Assembly: GCA_050330195.1 (NCBI GenBank)
Contig: JBHJOB010000025.1
Span: 4,278-68,277 of the forward strand
Source of the DNA: JAHQVI01 sp050330195
GTDB lineage: Bacteria > Pseudomonadota > Alphaproteobacteria > Rhizobiales > Rhodomicrobiaceae
DNA length: 64,000 nucleotides
Direction: 5' to 3'
Positions 39,643 through 48,454 of the stretch are shown in pieces. The notes beneath the pieces are model-generated. The model saw only the letters and a program-made list of their open reading frames with translations. It was not told the DNA's origin and made no database searches. The position numbers were made by a program, and so were the translations under genes. Numbering within the stretch: position 1 is the stretch's first letter; each line of letters starts with the position of its first letter.

Positions 39643-41052
39643 TCAGGATGCTGGCTTGACGAGTGCATGAGGGTCTCCATCAACATCCGGAGTGACGGCA
39701 CTCGCTGGCTCTGAAGCCTCCGCCGATGCCGTGTTCTCCGAGGCGACGTCTTCGCTCTGCTCCTGAACCCATTCCGCATAAGCGGGCGCAAGGGAGGCCG
39801 TTCGCGTCGCCGCGCCGGGGTGATATGGCGACTGCTCCTCAAGGGGAACGCTTTCGCGCCGGGTCATGCGATAAAGCGCGAAGGCAAAGAGGCCGGCGTG
39901 ACCAAATGCCAATACGCCAAGAAAGCCCTGCGGGCCGGTCAGATCCATCAATACACCGACGAGCGGCGGGCCGATCACGGCGCCTGACCCGAAAATGAGC
40001 GTCAGCCTGCTGCTCGCCGCGACCATCTGCTCGGGCCGGAGATAATCGTTCGTATAGGCAATGAACAGCGAGTAAAGCAGGAACGGCGCGACCCCGAGTA
40101 TCGCCGCCATCCAGAGGATCAGGCCCGGATCAACGCTGATGACGACATAGGTCACGACAGGCATGATCGCACCGGCCAGAGCCAGACCTGTTATGACTTT
40201 CCGGCGGTCGATCAGGTCGGAGAGCTTGCCGACCGGCCACTGGAACAGTGCCGCGCCGCCGATGATCAGAAACATGAAAATGGATGTATCGGCGATGCTG
40301 AGACCGATTGTACGCGCGTAGACCGCGCCCATGCTGAACACCGCGCCCTGCATCACGCCGCCTGCAAACGCCCCGACGACGCCCAGCGGCGAAACCCGGT
40401 ACAACTCCTTGACCGAGAAATTCTCCGTCGTCTCCTGCACCGGCTGAGGTGTGATCGACAGCAGAATCGGGATCGCCGCGAATGTAATCAGCACCGAACA
40501 GACGATGAAGAGGTCGTGATTGTCGGGCGAACCGCCGTTCAGAAGAAGCTGTCCGCCCGCAATGCCGCTGTAGGTTATGATCATGTAGACGGCCAGAAGC
40601 CCGCCGCGATGCTTATTGGTGACGCGGTCATTGAGCCAGCTCTCGGTGACGATATAGGCGCTCGCCAGGCAATAGCCGGTCAGGATGCGCATGACCGCCC
40701 AGATCAGTGGGGTCACGAAGAGCGACTGTATCAGGATCGCAAGCGACGCCATGCAGGTCGCCGCCGCAAAGACGCGCAAGTGCCCGACGCGCTTGATTGT
40801 CTTCAGCGCGACGAGCGAGCCCAGCAGGAAGCCGACGAAATAGCCGGTCATGACGAAGCCGGTGACGGTCGAACCGAAGCCCTCCGACGCCGCGCGCACG
40901 CCAAGCAAGGTGCCCTGCAAACCGTTTCCCAGCATCAGAAACGCCATGCCGAGGAGCAGCGCCCAGACGCTTCCGGCGGCGGAAAACACCGGATTGTACT
41001 GAAAGCTCGCCTGCAACTGACCTGCGGAGCGAGACAGGGATGGACGGCGCAT
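39643..41052 (-). CDS. MFS transporter, YcaD-like
   Basis: A 469-residue inner-membrane protein with twelve predicted segments. The first loop carries VVALKTIKRVGHLRVFA (an RxG-type motif A) and the region RILTGYCLASAYIVTESWLN, which strongly resembles YcaD-type carriers. A C-terminal cytoplasmic tail of about 60 acidic residues (QSEDVASENTASAEASEPAS) is unusual in length. The ATG at 41052 is used; a TTG four codons earlier is possible. The substrate is unknown. It converges with glpK and has no obvious partner gene. Confidence 0.85.
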   Translation of the reverse strand: MRRPSLSRSAGQLQASFQYNPVFSAAGSVWALLLGMAFLMLGNGLQGTLLGVRAASEGFGSTVTGFVMTGYFVGFLLGSLVALKTIKRVGHLRVFAAATCMASLAILIQSLFVTPLIWAVMRILTGYCLASAYIVTESWLNDRVTNKHRGGLLAVYMIITYSGIAGGQLLLNGGSPDNHDLFIVCSVLITFAAIPILLSITPQPVQETTENFSVKELYRVSPLGVVGAFAGGVMQGAVFSMGAVYARTIGLSIADTSIFMFLIIGGAALFQWPVGKLSDLIDRRKVITGLALAGAIMPVVTYVVISVDPGLILWMAAILGVAPFLLYSLFIAYTNDYLRPEQMVAASSRLTLIFGSGAVIGPPLVGVLMDLTGPQGFLGVLAFGHAGLFAFALYRMTRRESVPLEEQSPYHPGAATRTASLAPAYAEWVQEQSEDVASENTASAEASEPASAVTPDVDGDPHALVKPAS

Positions 41053-41163
41053 GCGCGGCCTCAATCGAAAATGATGATTTGGGGAAACCCTATCCGGCCC
41101 TGGTTACAAAACGTCAAAACACGCCCGAAGGCGTGCCCGGATACGTGCTCGTGTTTCGGCTGG

Positions 41164-41931
41164 TTACGAGTCGGCAGCGCCGACGCTGTCCATTGCTTGA
41201 CCAGCCACGTAGCTCTCCAATCGCTTAAATGCGGTGGAAATGTGGCATCGGCGCAAATGGGCGGCTGCGTCCACGTCATCGCATCGCAGATAGCGGATTG
41301 TCTCGCCGATTTCGATGCTGAAAATGTCAGCCTCGCTGACGATCGCGGCTTCGGTCATCAGGGCGGGCCACATGCGCGCGGTCCGGTAAAACTGGAGTTC
41401 GAGCATCTCGCGGAGCGGCGCGTTGCCGACCAGCTTCATCAACACGCAGAAAAACGCGATGTTCATGCGCGAGAAGGCTTTTCTGGGTTCGTCGGCGTCG
41501 GAAATGGACCCGCACTGGCTCCGGATCGCCTCCATTTCCGCAAGAATGTCCGGCGTTACGGGATTGGGATCGAGAGTGCCGATCAGCGCGGCCAGTTCCT
41601 TGCGCAGCCGGTAAACCGCGCCCAGCTCATCCATGTCGATGCTGGTCACGAAAGTGCCGACGCCGTGGCGGCTTTCCAGCAGGCCCTCGACCTCAAGGCG
41701 TCCGAGCACTTTCCGCAAGGGCGTGCGGCTGACGCCGAATTCGTCGGCCAGATCGCCCTCCGACAGACGTTCGCCCGGCGCATAGTCAAGCAGCGCAATC
41801 CGCTCGCGAATCGCGCTGTAAATTGTCCAGAATCGTTCCTGAGCGGCGGAAAGTTCGCCTTCCACGGTCTCTGCGAGAGCGCCGTCACCCGGCCTGGAGT
41901 GCGCCGCTGAAATGTGGTCGAGCCCGCTCAT
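41164..41931 (-). CDS. GntR/FCD-family transcriptional regulator
   Basis: A 255-residue regulator. The winged helix covers about residues 35-98 (ERLSEGDLADEFGVSRTPLR, then LGRLEVEGLLESRHGVGTFV). The C-terminal FCD ligand domain is all-helical with RKAFSRMNIAFFCVLMKLVG and YLRCDDVDAAAHLRRCHIST; His and Asp residues there usually bind a metal and a carboxylate ligand. It is divergent from the DoeA-like hydrolase gene, and the 545-bp gap holds two related palindromes. That makes the hydrolase, and possibly this gene itself, the likely targets. Confidence 0.88.
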   Translation of the reverse strand: MSGLDHISAAHSRPGDGALAETVEGELSAAQERFWTIYSAIRERIALLDYAPGERLSEGDLADEFGVSRTPLRKVLGRLEVEGLLESRHGVGTFVTSIDMDELGAVYRLRKELAALIGTLDPNPVTPDILAEMEAIRSQCGSISDADEPRKAFSRMNIAFFCVLMKLVGNAPLREMLELQFYRTARMWPALMTEAAIVSEADIFSIEIGETIRYLRCDDVDAAAHLRRCHISTAFKRLESYVAGQAMDSVGAADS

Positions 41932-42476
41932 TTGTCGGATTTCCGAAAGTTCGTCGGCGATAATTCAAAGCCGGACGTTTCCATCATGGAAAAAATGCGC
42001 GCGGCCCCATGCGAAGGCAGGAACGGAACAATGAGTAAATCCTGAGCATTCGGCGCTCCACAAGCCCTTCAGCCTCGTTCCTATTGCAGAATGGTCTCAC
42101 GTCCTGCAGGACCAGTCGAGCGTTGGCTTGAATAATCGGAGCAATACGGACGTTCCGACTGCAAACACTTGCTTTCCCCGCAGCCGGATATATTTCAATT
42201 CAGCCGCTTCCGTTTCATCGAACGCTTCCGAACACAGGACCAAACGCCCGTTATTCCTTCCCATCTCTGCTCAGGGGAGGATTGCAAATTTGGAACGCTG
42301 GAGCAACAGTTATATACAACTACGCGAAAATCCGTGACGTAAAGGCCGTTTTTATAGAGAATATCCTCGAATACGTCGCTGTTGTGCACAACATGACGCG
42401 GCACGTCCCTTGCATACAGAGATAATCGCAGCCTTGCCGGGCTTGCTCTGGCATTACATCCTGAGGGGATCATGGC
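41932..42476. promoter_or_regulatory. Long divergent gap with paired GTTRTRYACAAC sites
   Basis: GTTGTGCACAAC at 42381-42392 is a perfect 12-bp palindrome. GTTATATACAAC at 42309-42320 matches it in outer half-sites, 72 bp away. Palindromes of the TTGTxTACAA type are typical for FCD-branch GntR regulators, one of which is encoded at 41164-41931. The rest of the 545 bp shows no gene with a ribosome site; the right third is AT-rich. Confidence 0.6.
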
Positions 42477-43655
42477 ATGAAACAGAACCGAGCGCGCTTT
42501 GAGACAGCCGAATATGAAGCTCGCCTTCTCAAGACACGCCAGGCCATGGAAAGCGCCGGGCTTGATGTGCTCATCGTGTCCGATCCCTCAAATATGGCTT
42601 GGCTGACCGGCTATAATGCGTGGTCGTTCTATGTCCATCAATGCGTGGTCATCTCGCTGAGTGGCGATCTGTTCTGGTTCGGCCGCGGCATCGATGCGTC
42701 CGGCGCACGGCTCACGACATTTCTCGGACCCGATCAGATCATCCCCTACCAGGACATTTACGTCCAATCGACCGAGCTTCACCCCATGGACCGCCTTTCG
42801 GCCATTCTCCTCTCGAAGGACTGGGGACGGAGCATCATCGGCGTCGAGATGGACAATTACTATTTCTCCGCCGCCGCGATGAACTCGCTGCGCAACAATC
42901 TGGGCGAAGCGGGCTTTGCGGACGCGACCTATCTGGTCAACTGGCAGCGCGCGGTGAAATCCGAAACCGAAATCAGATATATGCGCAACGCGGCCCGCGT
43001 CATCGAGAAGATCTACGAGCGCATCATGGAGATCGCCGAGCCGGGCATGCGCAAGAACGACCTCGTGGCGGAGATCTACCATTCCGGAATCAAGGGCACC
43101 GAGGAACATTATGGAGATTATCCGGCCATCGTTCCGCTGATCGGCAGCGGGGAAGAGGCGTCGGCCTGTCACATGACGTGGGACGCCGGCATTCTCGAAA
43201 ACGACAATGGCATGTTCCTCGAACTGGCCGGAACGCATAACCGCTATCATTGCCCCTGTTCGCGGACGCTCTATTTCGGCAAGCCGCCGGCCAAATATCT
43301 CGACGTCGAAAAGGTCATCCTTGAAGGGATCGAGAAGACGCTGGAGATGTTCAAGCCGGGCAATGTCTGCGGCGAGGTCGCACAGACCTTTTTCGACATA
43401 CTGCACAGGCACGGCTATGAGAAGGACAATCGCTGCGGCTATTCGATCGGGCTCAGCTATCCGCCGGACTGGGGCGAGCGGACCATGAGCCTGCGGCTCA
43501 ACGACCAGACGGAATTGCAGCCGGGCATGACATTCCATTTCATGCCGGGACTGTGGTTTGACGATTGGGGCTTTGAAATCACCGAGAGCATTCTGGTTAC
43601 GGAAAATGGCGGTGAATGTCTCGCGAATGTGCCCCGGAAGCTTTTTGTCAAGTAA
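42477..43655 (+). CDS. M24-family hydrolase, ectoine hydrolase (DoeA)-like
   Basis: A 392-residue creatinase/prolidase-fold protein. The N-terminal domain starts RARFETAEYEARLLKTRQAM, then VSDPSNMAWLTGYNAWSFYV, as in DoeA/EutD. The C-terminal pita-bread domain has FLELAGTHNRYHCPCSRTLY, where metallopeptidases carry two metal-binding Asp residues, so a metal-free creatinase-like mechanism is likely. DoeA opens the ectoine ring to give acetyl-diaminobutyrate. No doeB, doeD or ectoine transporter genes are next to it, so the true substrate may differ. GAGGGGATC precedes the ATG. Confidence 0.75.
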   Translation: MKQNRARFETAEYEARLLKTRQAMESAGLDVLIVSDPSNMAWLTGYNAWSFYVHQCVVISLSGDLFWFGRGIDASGARLTTFLGPDQIIPYQDIYVQSTELHPMDRLSAILLSKDWGRSIIGVEMDNYYFSAAAMNSLRNNLGEAGFADATYLVNWQRAVKSETEIRYMRNAARVIEKIYERIMEIAEPGMRKNDLVAEIYHSGIKGTEEHYGDYPAIVPLIGSGEEASACHMTWDAGILENDNGMFLELAGTHNRYHCPCSRTLYFGKPPAKYLDVEKVILEGIEKTLEMFKPGNVCGEVAQTFFDILHRHGYEKDNRCGYSIGLSYPPDWGERTMSLRLNDQTELQPGMTFHFMPGLWFDDWGFEITESILVTENGGECLANVPRKLFVK

Positions 43656-43787
43656 GCGGGCGCGACTCCGACGCGGAACAGGCCGCAGCGGAATCGCGAG
43701 ACCATCCAGCGACAAGTGCAAAAATGGATTGCCGCTTCTTCGCAACGACGAGGAACCTCGCGCTCCGGCCTCGTTGTTTCCGCCACG

Positions 43788-43815
43788 AAAAAAGCCGCCA
43801 GTCGGGACCGGCAGC
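43788..43815 (-). terminator. Terminator of pnp
   Basis: GCCGCCAGT (43794-43802) pairs with ACCGGCAGC (43807-43815) with two G-U pairs in the minus-strand RNA, around a 4-base loop. Six Ts follow on the minus strand. It lies 35 bp after the pnp stop. Confidence 0.88.
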
Positions 43816-43849
43816 TTGATGTTCTCATCGCGGCGGCGTCAGTCGCAGC

Positions 43850-45982
43850 TTAATTCGCAGCCGCTTCCGCGTCTTCCTGGGCAACTTCCTTGCCTGTCGT
43901 CTGATCGACAATCTTCATCGACAGGCGGACCTTGCCGCGATCGTCGAAGCCAAGCAGCTTGACGTAAACGTCCTGGCCTTCCTTGAGCACGTCCTTCACA
44001 TTCTTCACGCGCTCCGCCGAAATCTGCGACACATGGACGAGCCCGTCGCGCGAACCGAAGAAGTTCACGAATGCGCCGAAATCTACAATCTTGACGACCT
44101 TGCCCTTGTAGATTTCGCCGATTTCGGGGTCCATTGCGATCATGCGGATCCGGTCGAGAGCCGCTTCGATCGCCTTGGCGTTGGTGGCCGCCACCTTCAC
44201 GGTTCCATCGTCATTGATGTCGATCTTGGCGCCGGTTTCCTCGACGATGCCGCGGATCACCGACCCGCCCGAACCGATCACTTCACGGATCTTGTCGGTC
44301 GGGATCGTGATCGTCTCGATGCGCGGGGCGTGTTCGCCAACGGACGAGCGCGCCGTATTGAGGGCCTTGGACATTTCGTCAAGAATATGCAGCCGGCCGC
44401 CGCGCGCCTGATCCAGCGCGATCTTCATGATCTCGGAGGTAATGCCGGTGATCTTGATGTCCATCTGCAAGGAGGTCACGCCTTCCGACGTTCCCGCGAC
44501 CTTGAAGTCCATGTCGCCGAGATGGTCCTCGTCGCCAAGAATGTCGGACAGAACGGCGTATCCATCCTCTTCCTTGATCAGGCCCATGGCGATGCCGGCG
44601 ACAGGACGCTTGAGCGGAACGCCCGCATCCATCAGCGCCAGCGAGGTTCCGCAAACGGTCGCCATCGAGGACGAGCCGTTGGACTCCGTGATCTCCGAAA
44701 CGACGCGCAGCGTGTAGGGGAATGTCTCATTGTCCGGCAGAATCGGATGAACCGCCCGCCAGGCAAGCTTGCCATGGCCGATTTCGCGCCGCCCCGGCGT
44801 TCCGATGCGGCCCGTCTCGCCGACGGAGAATGGCGGGAAGTTGTAATGCAGCAGGAAGTTTTCCTTGTAGCTTCCCTCCAGCGCATCCATCCACTGCTCA
44901 TCCTCGCCGGTGCCGAGCGTTGCAACGCAAAGCGCCTGCGTCTCGCCGCGCGTGAACAGCGCCGAACCGTGCGTGCGCGGAAGAATGCCGACCTCGCAGG
45001 CAATCTGTCGGACCGTCGTCAGGTCGCGGCCGTCGATGCGCTTGCTGGTCTTCAGGATAGAGCCGCGAACCACATTCTTTTCGAGCGATTTGAAAGCGCC
45101 CGCGACATTGGCCGCAACGGATGGATCGGCGTCTTCGGGAACGAGAGCGGCAATAACCTTTTCCTTGGCCTCGCGAACCTTTTCCTGACGCTCGGCCTTC
45201 CCGACGATCTTGTAGGCTTCCTCCACGTCCTTCTCGGCAAGGTTCCGGACCTGCGCATCAAGGTCGCTGGTGTCCTTTTCCTCAATATCCCAAGGTTCCT
45301 TGGCGGCATGTTCGGCCAGATTGATGATCGCATCGACGACTGGCTGGAAACCTTGATGACCGAAATTCACGGCGCCGAGCATGATCTCTTCCGAAAGCTC
45401 CTTGGCCTCGGATTCGACCATGAGCACGGCATCGCCCGTACCGGCGACGACGAGTTCAAGATCGCTTTCCTTGATCTGGTCGATCGTCGGGTTGAGCACA
45501 TATTCGCCGTTGATATAGCCAACCTTCGCGGCGCCGACCGGTCCCATGAACGGCACGCCGGACAGGGTCAACGCCGCAGACGCGCCGATCAGGCCGACGA
45601 TATCGGGGTCGTTCTCCATGTCGTGCGACAGGACGTTGATGATGACCTGGACTTCGTTCTTGAAGCCGGGAACGAAAAGCGGACGGATCGGCCGGTCGAT
45701 CAGGCGGCAAACCAGGGTCTCTTTCTCGCTGGGCCGGCCTTCACGTTTGAAAAAGCCGCCCGGAATCTTGCCGGCGGCGTAGGTCTTTTCCTGGTAATTC
45801 ACGGTCAGGGGGAAGAAATCCTGTCCCGGGCGCGCTTCTCTTTGAGCGACCACTGTCGCCAATACGGAGGTTTCGCCATATTGCACGAGAACCGCACCCG
45901 TCGCTTGACGGGCCATATGGCCGGTTTCGATGATGAGCGGACGGCCGCCCCATGTAATTTCTTCGCGATGTATTTCAAACAT
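43850..45982 (-). CDS. pnp: Polyribonucleotide nucleotidyltransferase (PNPase)
   Basis: A 710-residue 3'-5' exoribonuclease that degrades RNA with phosphate. Two RNase PH domains are seen (family start MFEIHREEITWGGRPLIIET; the second contains FTRGETQALCVATLGT and PFSVGETGRIGTPGRREIGH). KH (EVIGSGGSVIRGIVEETGAK) and S1 (GKVVKIVDFGAFVNFF) domains close the chain. The start at 45982 has GGAAA upstream; the frame extends seven codons further without family support. It follows rpsO, as in most bacteria, with a terminator and a truncated repeat copy in between. Confidence 0.97.
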   Translation of the reverse strand: MFEIHREEITWGGRPLIIETGHMARQATGAVLVQYGETSVLATVVAQREARPGQDFFPLTVNYQEKTYAAGKIPGGFFKREGRPSEKETLVCRLIDRPIRPLFVPGFKNEVQVIINVLSHDMENDPDIVGLIGASAALTLSGVPFMGPVGAAKVGYINGEYVLNPTIDQIKESDLELVVAGTGDAVLMVESEAKELSEEIMLGAVNFGHQGFQPVVDAIINLAEHAAKEPWDIEEKDTSDLDAQVRNLAEKDVEEAYKIVGKAERQEKVREAKEKVIAALVPEDADPSVAANVAGAFKSLEKNVVRGSILKTSKRIDGRDLTTVRQIACEVGILPRTHGSALFTRGETQALCVATLGTGEDEQWMDALEGSYKENFLLHYNFPPFSVGETGRIGTPGRREIGHGKLAWRAVHPILPDNETFPYTLRVVSEITESNGSSSMATVCGTSLALMDAGVPLKRPVAGIAMGLIKEEDGYAVLSDILGDEDHLGDMDFKVAGTSEGVTSLQMDIKITGITSEIMKIALDQARGGRLHILDEMSKALNTARSSVGEHAPRIETITIPTDKIREVIGSGGSVIRGIVEETGAKIDINDDGTVKVAATNAKAIEAALDRIRMIAMDPEIGEIYKGKVVKIVDFGAFVNFFGSRDGLVHVSQISAERVKNVKDVLKEGQDVYVKLLGFDDRGKVRLSMKIVDQTTGKEVAQEDAEAAAN

Positions 45983-46064
45983 TCGTATATTTCCGATATT
46001 CATATCGAACGCAGGATTGCGCCCGTTCTTACATTCATTTGCTTGTCATGCACGGATAGCTTTA

Positions 46065-46078
46065 GCCGAAAATTCGGC
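46065..46078. repeat. Perfect 14-bp palindrome upstream of pnp
   Basis: GCCGAAAATTCGGC lies about 83 bp before the pnp start. As RNA it folds into a short hairpin. In enteric bacteria a leader hairpin mediates pnp autocontrol through RNase III; whether this one does is unknown. Confidence 0.5.
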
Positions 46079-46147
46079 ATTAGAATAGTGTTGACTGTTG
46101 CCGAAAGCATGTTGTGCGGGATTACCCGCAAAAATCGTGCTCTTACC

Positions 46148-46180
46148 TAGAGCGAGATCCGAAATAATGATCCTGATCTG
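46148..46180 (-). repeat. Dispersed intergenic repeat, copy D (internally deleted)
   Basis: TAGAGCGAGATCCGA is joined directly to ATGATCCTGATCTG, the two ends of the full element with the central 65-70 bp missing. It shows that both ends are conserved modules. Confidence 0.7.
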
Positions 46181-46207
46181 GAGCAGGCTGGCGTCATGAA
46201 ACAACAC

Positions 46208-46230
46208 AAAAACTCCGGCTGACCGGAGCC
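46208..46230 (-). terminator. Terminator after rpsO
   Basis: CTCCGG (46213-46218) and CCGGAG (46223-46228) form a 6-bp stem with a CTGA loop. Five Ts follow on the minus strand (46208-46212). It lies about 40 bp after the rpsO stop and would separate rpsO from pnp. Confidence 0.75.
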
Positions 46231-46267
46231 AGCCGAATTTTGTAATCATGGATGCTAGACCGGAAAC

Positions 46268-46537
46268 TTACCGGCGGATGCCAAGGCGCTCGATCAGGCT
46301 CCGATAGCGCGCATTGTCCTTCGACTTGACATAGTCGAGCAGGCGGCGGCGCTGGCTGACCATCTTCAGAAGGCCGCGGCGCGAATGGTTGTCTTTCTTG
46401 TGGCTCTTGAAATGCTCGGTGAGATTGACGATGCGTTCCGTCAGAATCGCCACCTGAATCTCCGGCGACCCGGTGTCGCCCTCTTTCGATCCGAAATCGC
46501 TGATGAGCGCCTGTTTGCGCTCCGCAGTTATCGACAT
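46268..46537 (-). CDS. rpsO: 30S ribosomal protein S15
   Basis: An 89-residue protein of the exact length of E. coli S15. It contains LTEHFKSHKKDNHSRRGLLK and RRRLLDYVKSKDNARYRSLI, the rRNA-binding helices. AAGGAGAACACG precedes the ATG. It lies between truB and pnp in conserved order. Confidence 0.98.
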   Translation of the reverse strand: MSITAERKQALISDFGSKEGDTGSPEIQVAILTERIVNLTEHFKSHKKDNHSRRGLLKMVSQRRRLLDYVKSKDNARYRSLIERLGIRR

Positions 46538-46567
46538 CGTGTTCTCCTTAAGATTTGCCGATCGCCG

Positions 46568-47491
46568 TCACAATGGGAGATTGAAAACCCGTGACGGTCG
46601 TAATTCGCCTTGAGAAACCTCGCCGAGCGCCACAAGCGTGCCGCCCGAGGTTGCGTACATAAGACCCTGATGGATTGGAGCGTCACGTCCGCGAAGGATG
46701 ATCGCCTTGCCTCGCCTCAGTCTCGCCGCGTCAGGCCCGCTGACGGCCAACGCCGGGATGCCGTCCAGCGCGGTCTCAACAGGCTGAAGCGCTCCGAGGA
46801 GCGTTTCGCGGCCGGCGTCACTATTGCTCATTTCACCGAGGCTTTCCAGCGAAATTGCATGGCTTTCCATGAACGGACCGACCCGCGTGCGCCGCAGCTC
46901 GCTGACATGGCCGTAGCAGCCCAGCTTGCGGCCCAGGTCGCGCGCAATGGCGCGGACATAGGTGCCCTTGCCGCATTCAGCTTCGAAAATGCAGCTGTCC
47001 GGCGAAGGGACCTCCGCAATATGAAGACTGTGGATTTCGACGGGACGGGCCTCGATTTCGAAGGTCTCGCCATCGCGTGCAAGGTCGTAGGCGCGCTCGC
47101 CCTGGATCTTGATCGCCGAGAAACGGGGCGGAACCTGCATGACGGCGCCGCGAAATTCGGACATGGCGGCTTCGATGGCCTCACACGTCGGACGTTCCGC
47201 GCTTTCCGCGACTGGATCGCCCTCGGCGTCGTCCGTGTTCGTCTCGATGCCCCAGCGCACGGTGAAACGGTATTCCTTGGCGCCGTCGACCGCGTGAGGG
47301 ATCGTCTTGGTCGCCTCGCCGAACGCAATCGGCAAGATCCCGGTCGCGAGCGGATCGAGCGTTCCGGCATGGCCGGCCTTGGCCGCATCGAAAAGGCGTT
47401 TGACCTTGTTCAGCGCGTGGGTCGAGGTGATGAATTGCGGCTTGTCGAGAACGAGCCATCCATTGACGGTCGAGCCTTTGCGGCGGGCCAT
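46568..47491 (-). CDS. truB: tRNA pseudouridine-55 synthase
   Basis: A 307-residue enzyme that makes pseudouridine 55 in the T-loop of tRNAs. The catalytic Asp is in KAGHAGTLDPLATGILPIAF. The start GWLVLDKPQFITSTHALNKV and the later GTYVRAIARDLGRKLGCYGH match the family. A C-terminal PUA-like region follows. It lies 24 bp after rbfA and 31 bp before rpsO on the same strand, as in most proteobacteria. Confidence 0.97.
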   Translation of the reverse strand: MARRKGSTVNGWLVLDKPQFITSTHALNKVKRLFDAAKAGHAGTLDPLATGILPIAFGEATKTIPHAVDGAKEYRFTVRWGIETNTDDAEGDPVAESAERPTCEAIEAAMSEFRGAVMQVPPRFSAIKIQGERAYDLARDGETFEIEARPVEIHSLHIAEVPSPDSCIFEAECGKGTYVRAIARDLGRKLGCYGHVSELRRTRVGPFMESHAISLESLGEMSNSDAGRETLLGALQPVETALDGIPALAVSGPDAARLRRGKAIILRGRDAPIHQGLMYATSGGTLVALGEVSQGELRPSRVFNLPL

Positions 47492-47514
47492 GTCAAACTC
47501 CGGGGAAGAAGAGG

Positions 47515-47901
47515 TTAGTCGAGATCGCGCCGGACTTCGGGTGAACGCAGGATGGCTTCGATCCGCTCCGCCTCATCGAAACTTTCGTCGATCTCGAAAG
47601 ACAAGCTCGGCATGTATTTCAGATCGACACGCTTGGCAAGCTCGCCGCGCAGGAATTTCCGGTGACGCTCCAGCGCGTCCTTCAGTTTTTTCGGATTGTC
47701 CTTGGTGAAGGGGACCGTGTAGATCGTCGCATTGCGCAGATCCGGGCTGACGCGAACCTCCGTCACCGTCAGGTCATGGCCGTCGAAATCGGGATCGACG
47801 ATGTCGGATCGCATCATGATTTCCGCAAAGGCGTGGCGAATCATCTCGCCAACCCGCAATTGCCGTTGCGACGGTCCCCGGGAGTTGCGTTGTTTGCTCA
47901 T
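47515..47901 (-). CDS. rbfA: 30S ribosome-binding factor A
   Basis: A 128-residue KH-fold protein needed for late 16S rRNA maturation. The family core is RQLRVGEMIRHAFAEIMMRS, then LTVTEVRVSPDLRNATIYTV and LRGELAKRVDLKYMPSLSFE. A small membrane protein gene separates it from infB, which is not the usual arrangement. Confidence 0.95.
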   Translation of the reverse strand: MSKQRNSRGPSQRQLRVGEMIRHAFAEIMMRSDIVDPDFDGHDLTVTEVRVSPDLRNATIYTVPFTKDNPKKLKDALERHRKFLRGELAKRVDLKYMPSLSFEIDESFDEAERIEAILRSPEVRRDLD

Positions 47902-47970
47902 TCTGGCCCCCTTATCTGATGAGAGCGCCGCCCGCTCTTGTGGCGGCCGGCTGCTGTGGGGATTGGAGGA

Positions 47971-48366
47971 TCAGCTCAGGACACCCTGACGCGCTGCATA
48001 GGTCGAAAAGGCAAAGACCGCTGTGCTGACCATTGCGGCGCTCCAGATTTTACGTCCGCGCTCATCGCCGCCGCCCAGCTGCGCCTTGCCGCTGAGCCAG
48101 ATCAGACCGTAAAAGCAGCCCTGCGCAAGCAGGCCGCAGCCAAGCAACCAGACGGCGGCGTGGCTTTTCACGAGCAGCGCGATGCCCGCCGCGCCATAGA
48201 GGCATATGGAGAGCAGCGTGAATCCGAGCCATATGCGTTCATGGAAAGCGGGAGCCGCCACTTGCCGGTTTCCGCGTTTGGCCGACCATGCAGACCGAAG
48301 AGTCAACAGCGCCAGCAATGCGGCCGCCGAGTAAAACAGCCCCAAGCTCTGAGCGATCCAACTCAT
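47971..48366 (-). CDS. Small membrane protein between infB and rbfA
   Basis: A 131-residue protein with four predicted membrane segments (SLGLFYSAAALLALLTLRSA, LGFTLLSICLYGAAGIALLV, AVWLLGCGLLAQGCFYGLIW, and MVSTAVFAFSTYAA near the end). A Gly/Asp/Glu-rich loop lies before the last segment. The start at 48366 has GGGAGG about a dozen bases upstream. No family is recognised. It is inserted within the translation-factor operon, so it should be co-transcribed with infB and rbfA, but nothing ties its function to them. Confidence 0.7.
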   Translation of the reverse strand: MSWIAQSLGLFYSAAALLALLTLRSAWSAKRGNRQVAAPAFHERIWLGFTLLSICLYGAAGIALLVKSHAAVWLLGCGLLAQGCFYGLIWLSGKAQLGGGDERGRKIWSAAMVSTAVFAFSTYAARQGVLS

Positions 48367-48454
48367 CGGTCTGGTTGCCTCCCGGCACATGCAATTCAGG
48401 CGACGCACAGGGAGGCGCAAAGCCCACGGCACGTCGCCTGAAATCATGTCTGAA

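Noticed and set aside
39637..39660. Possible further copy of the dispersed repeat (GGATCAGGAT after glpK)
   Set aside because: Only ten bases match and they belong to the coding end of the convergent MFS gene; no hairpin partner or tail is present.
44033..46150. 705-codon open frame opposite pnp
   Set aside because: Antisense shadow of PNPase; compositional effect only.
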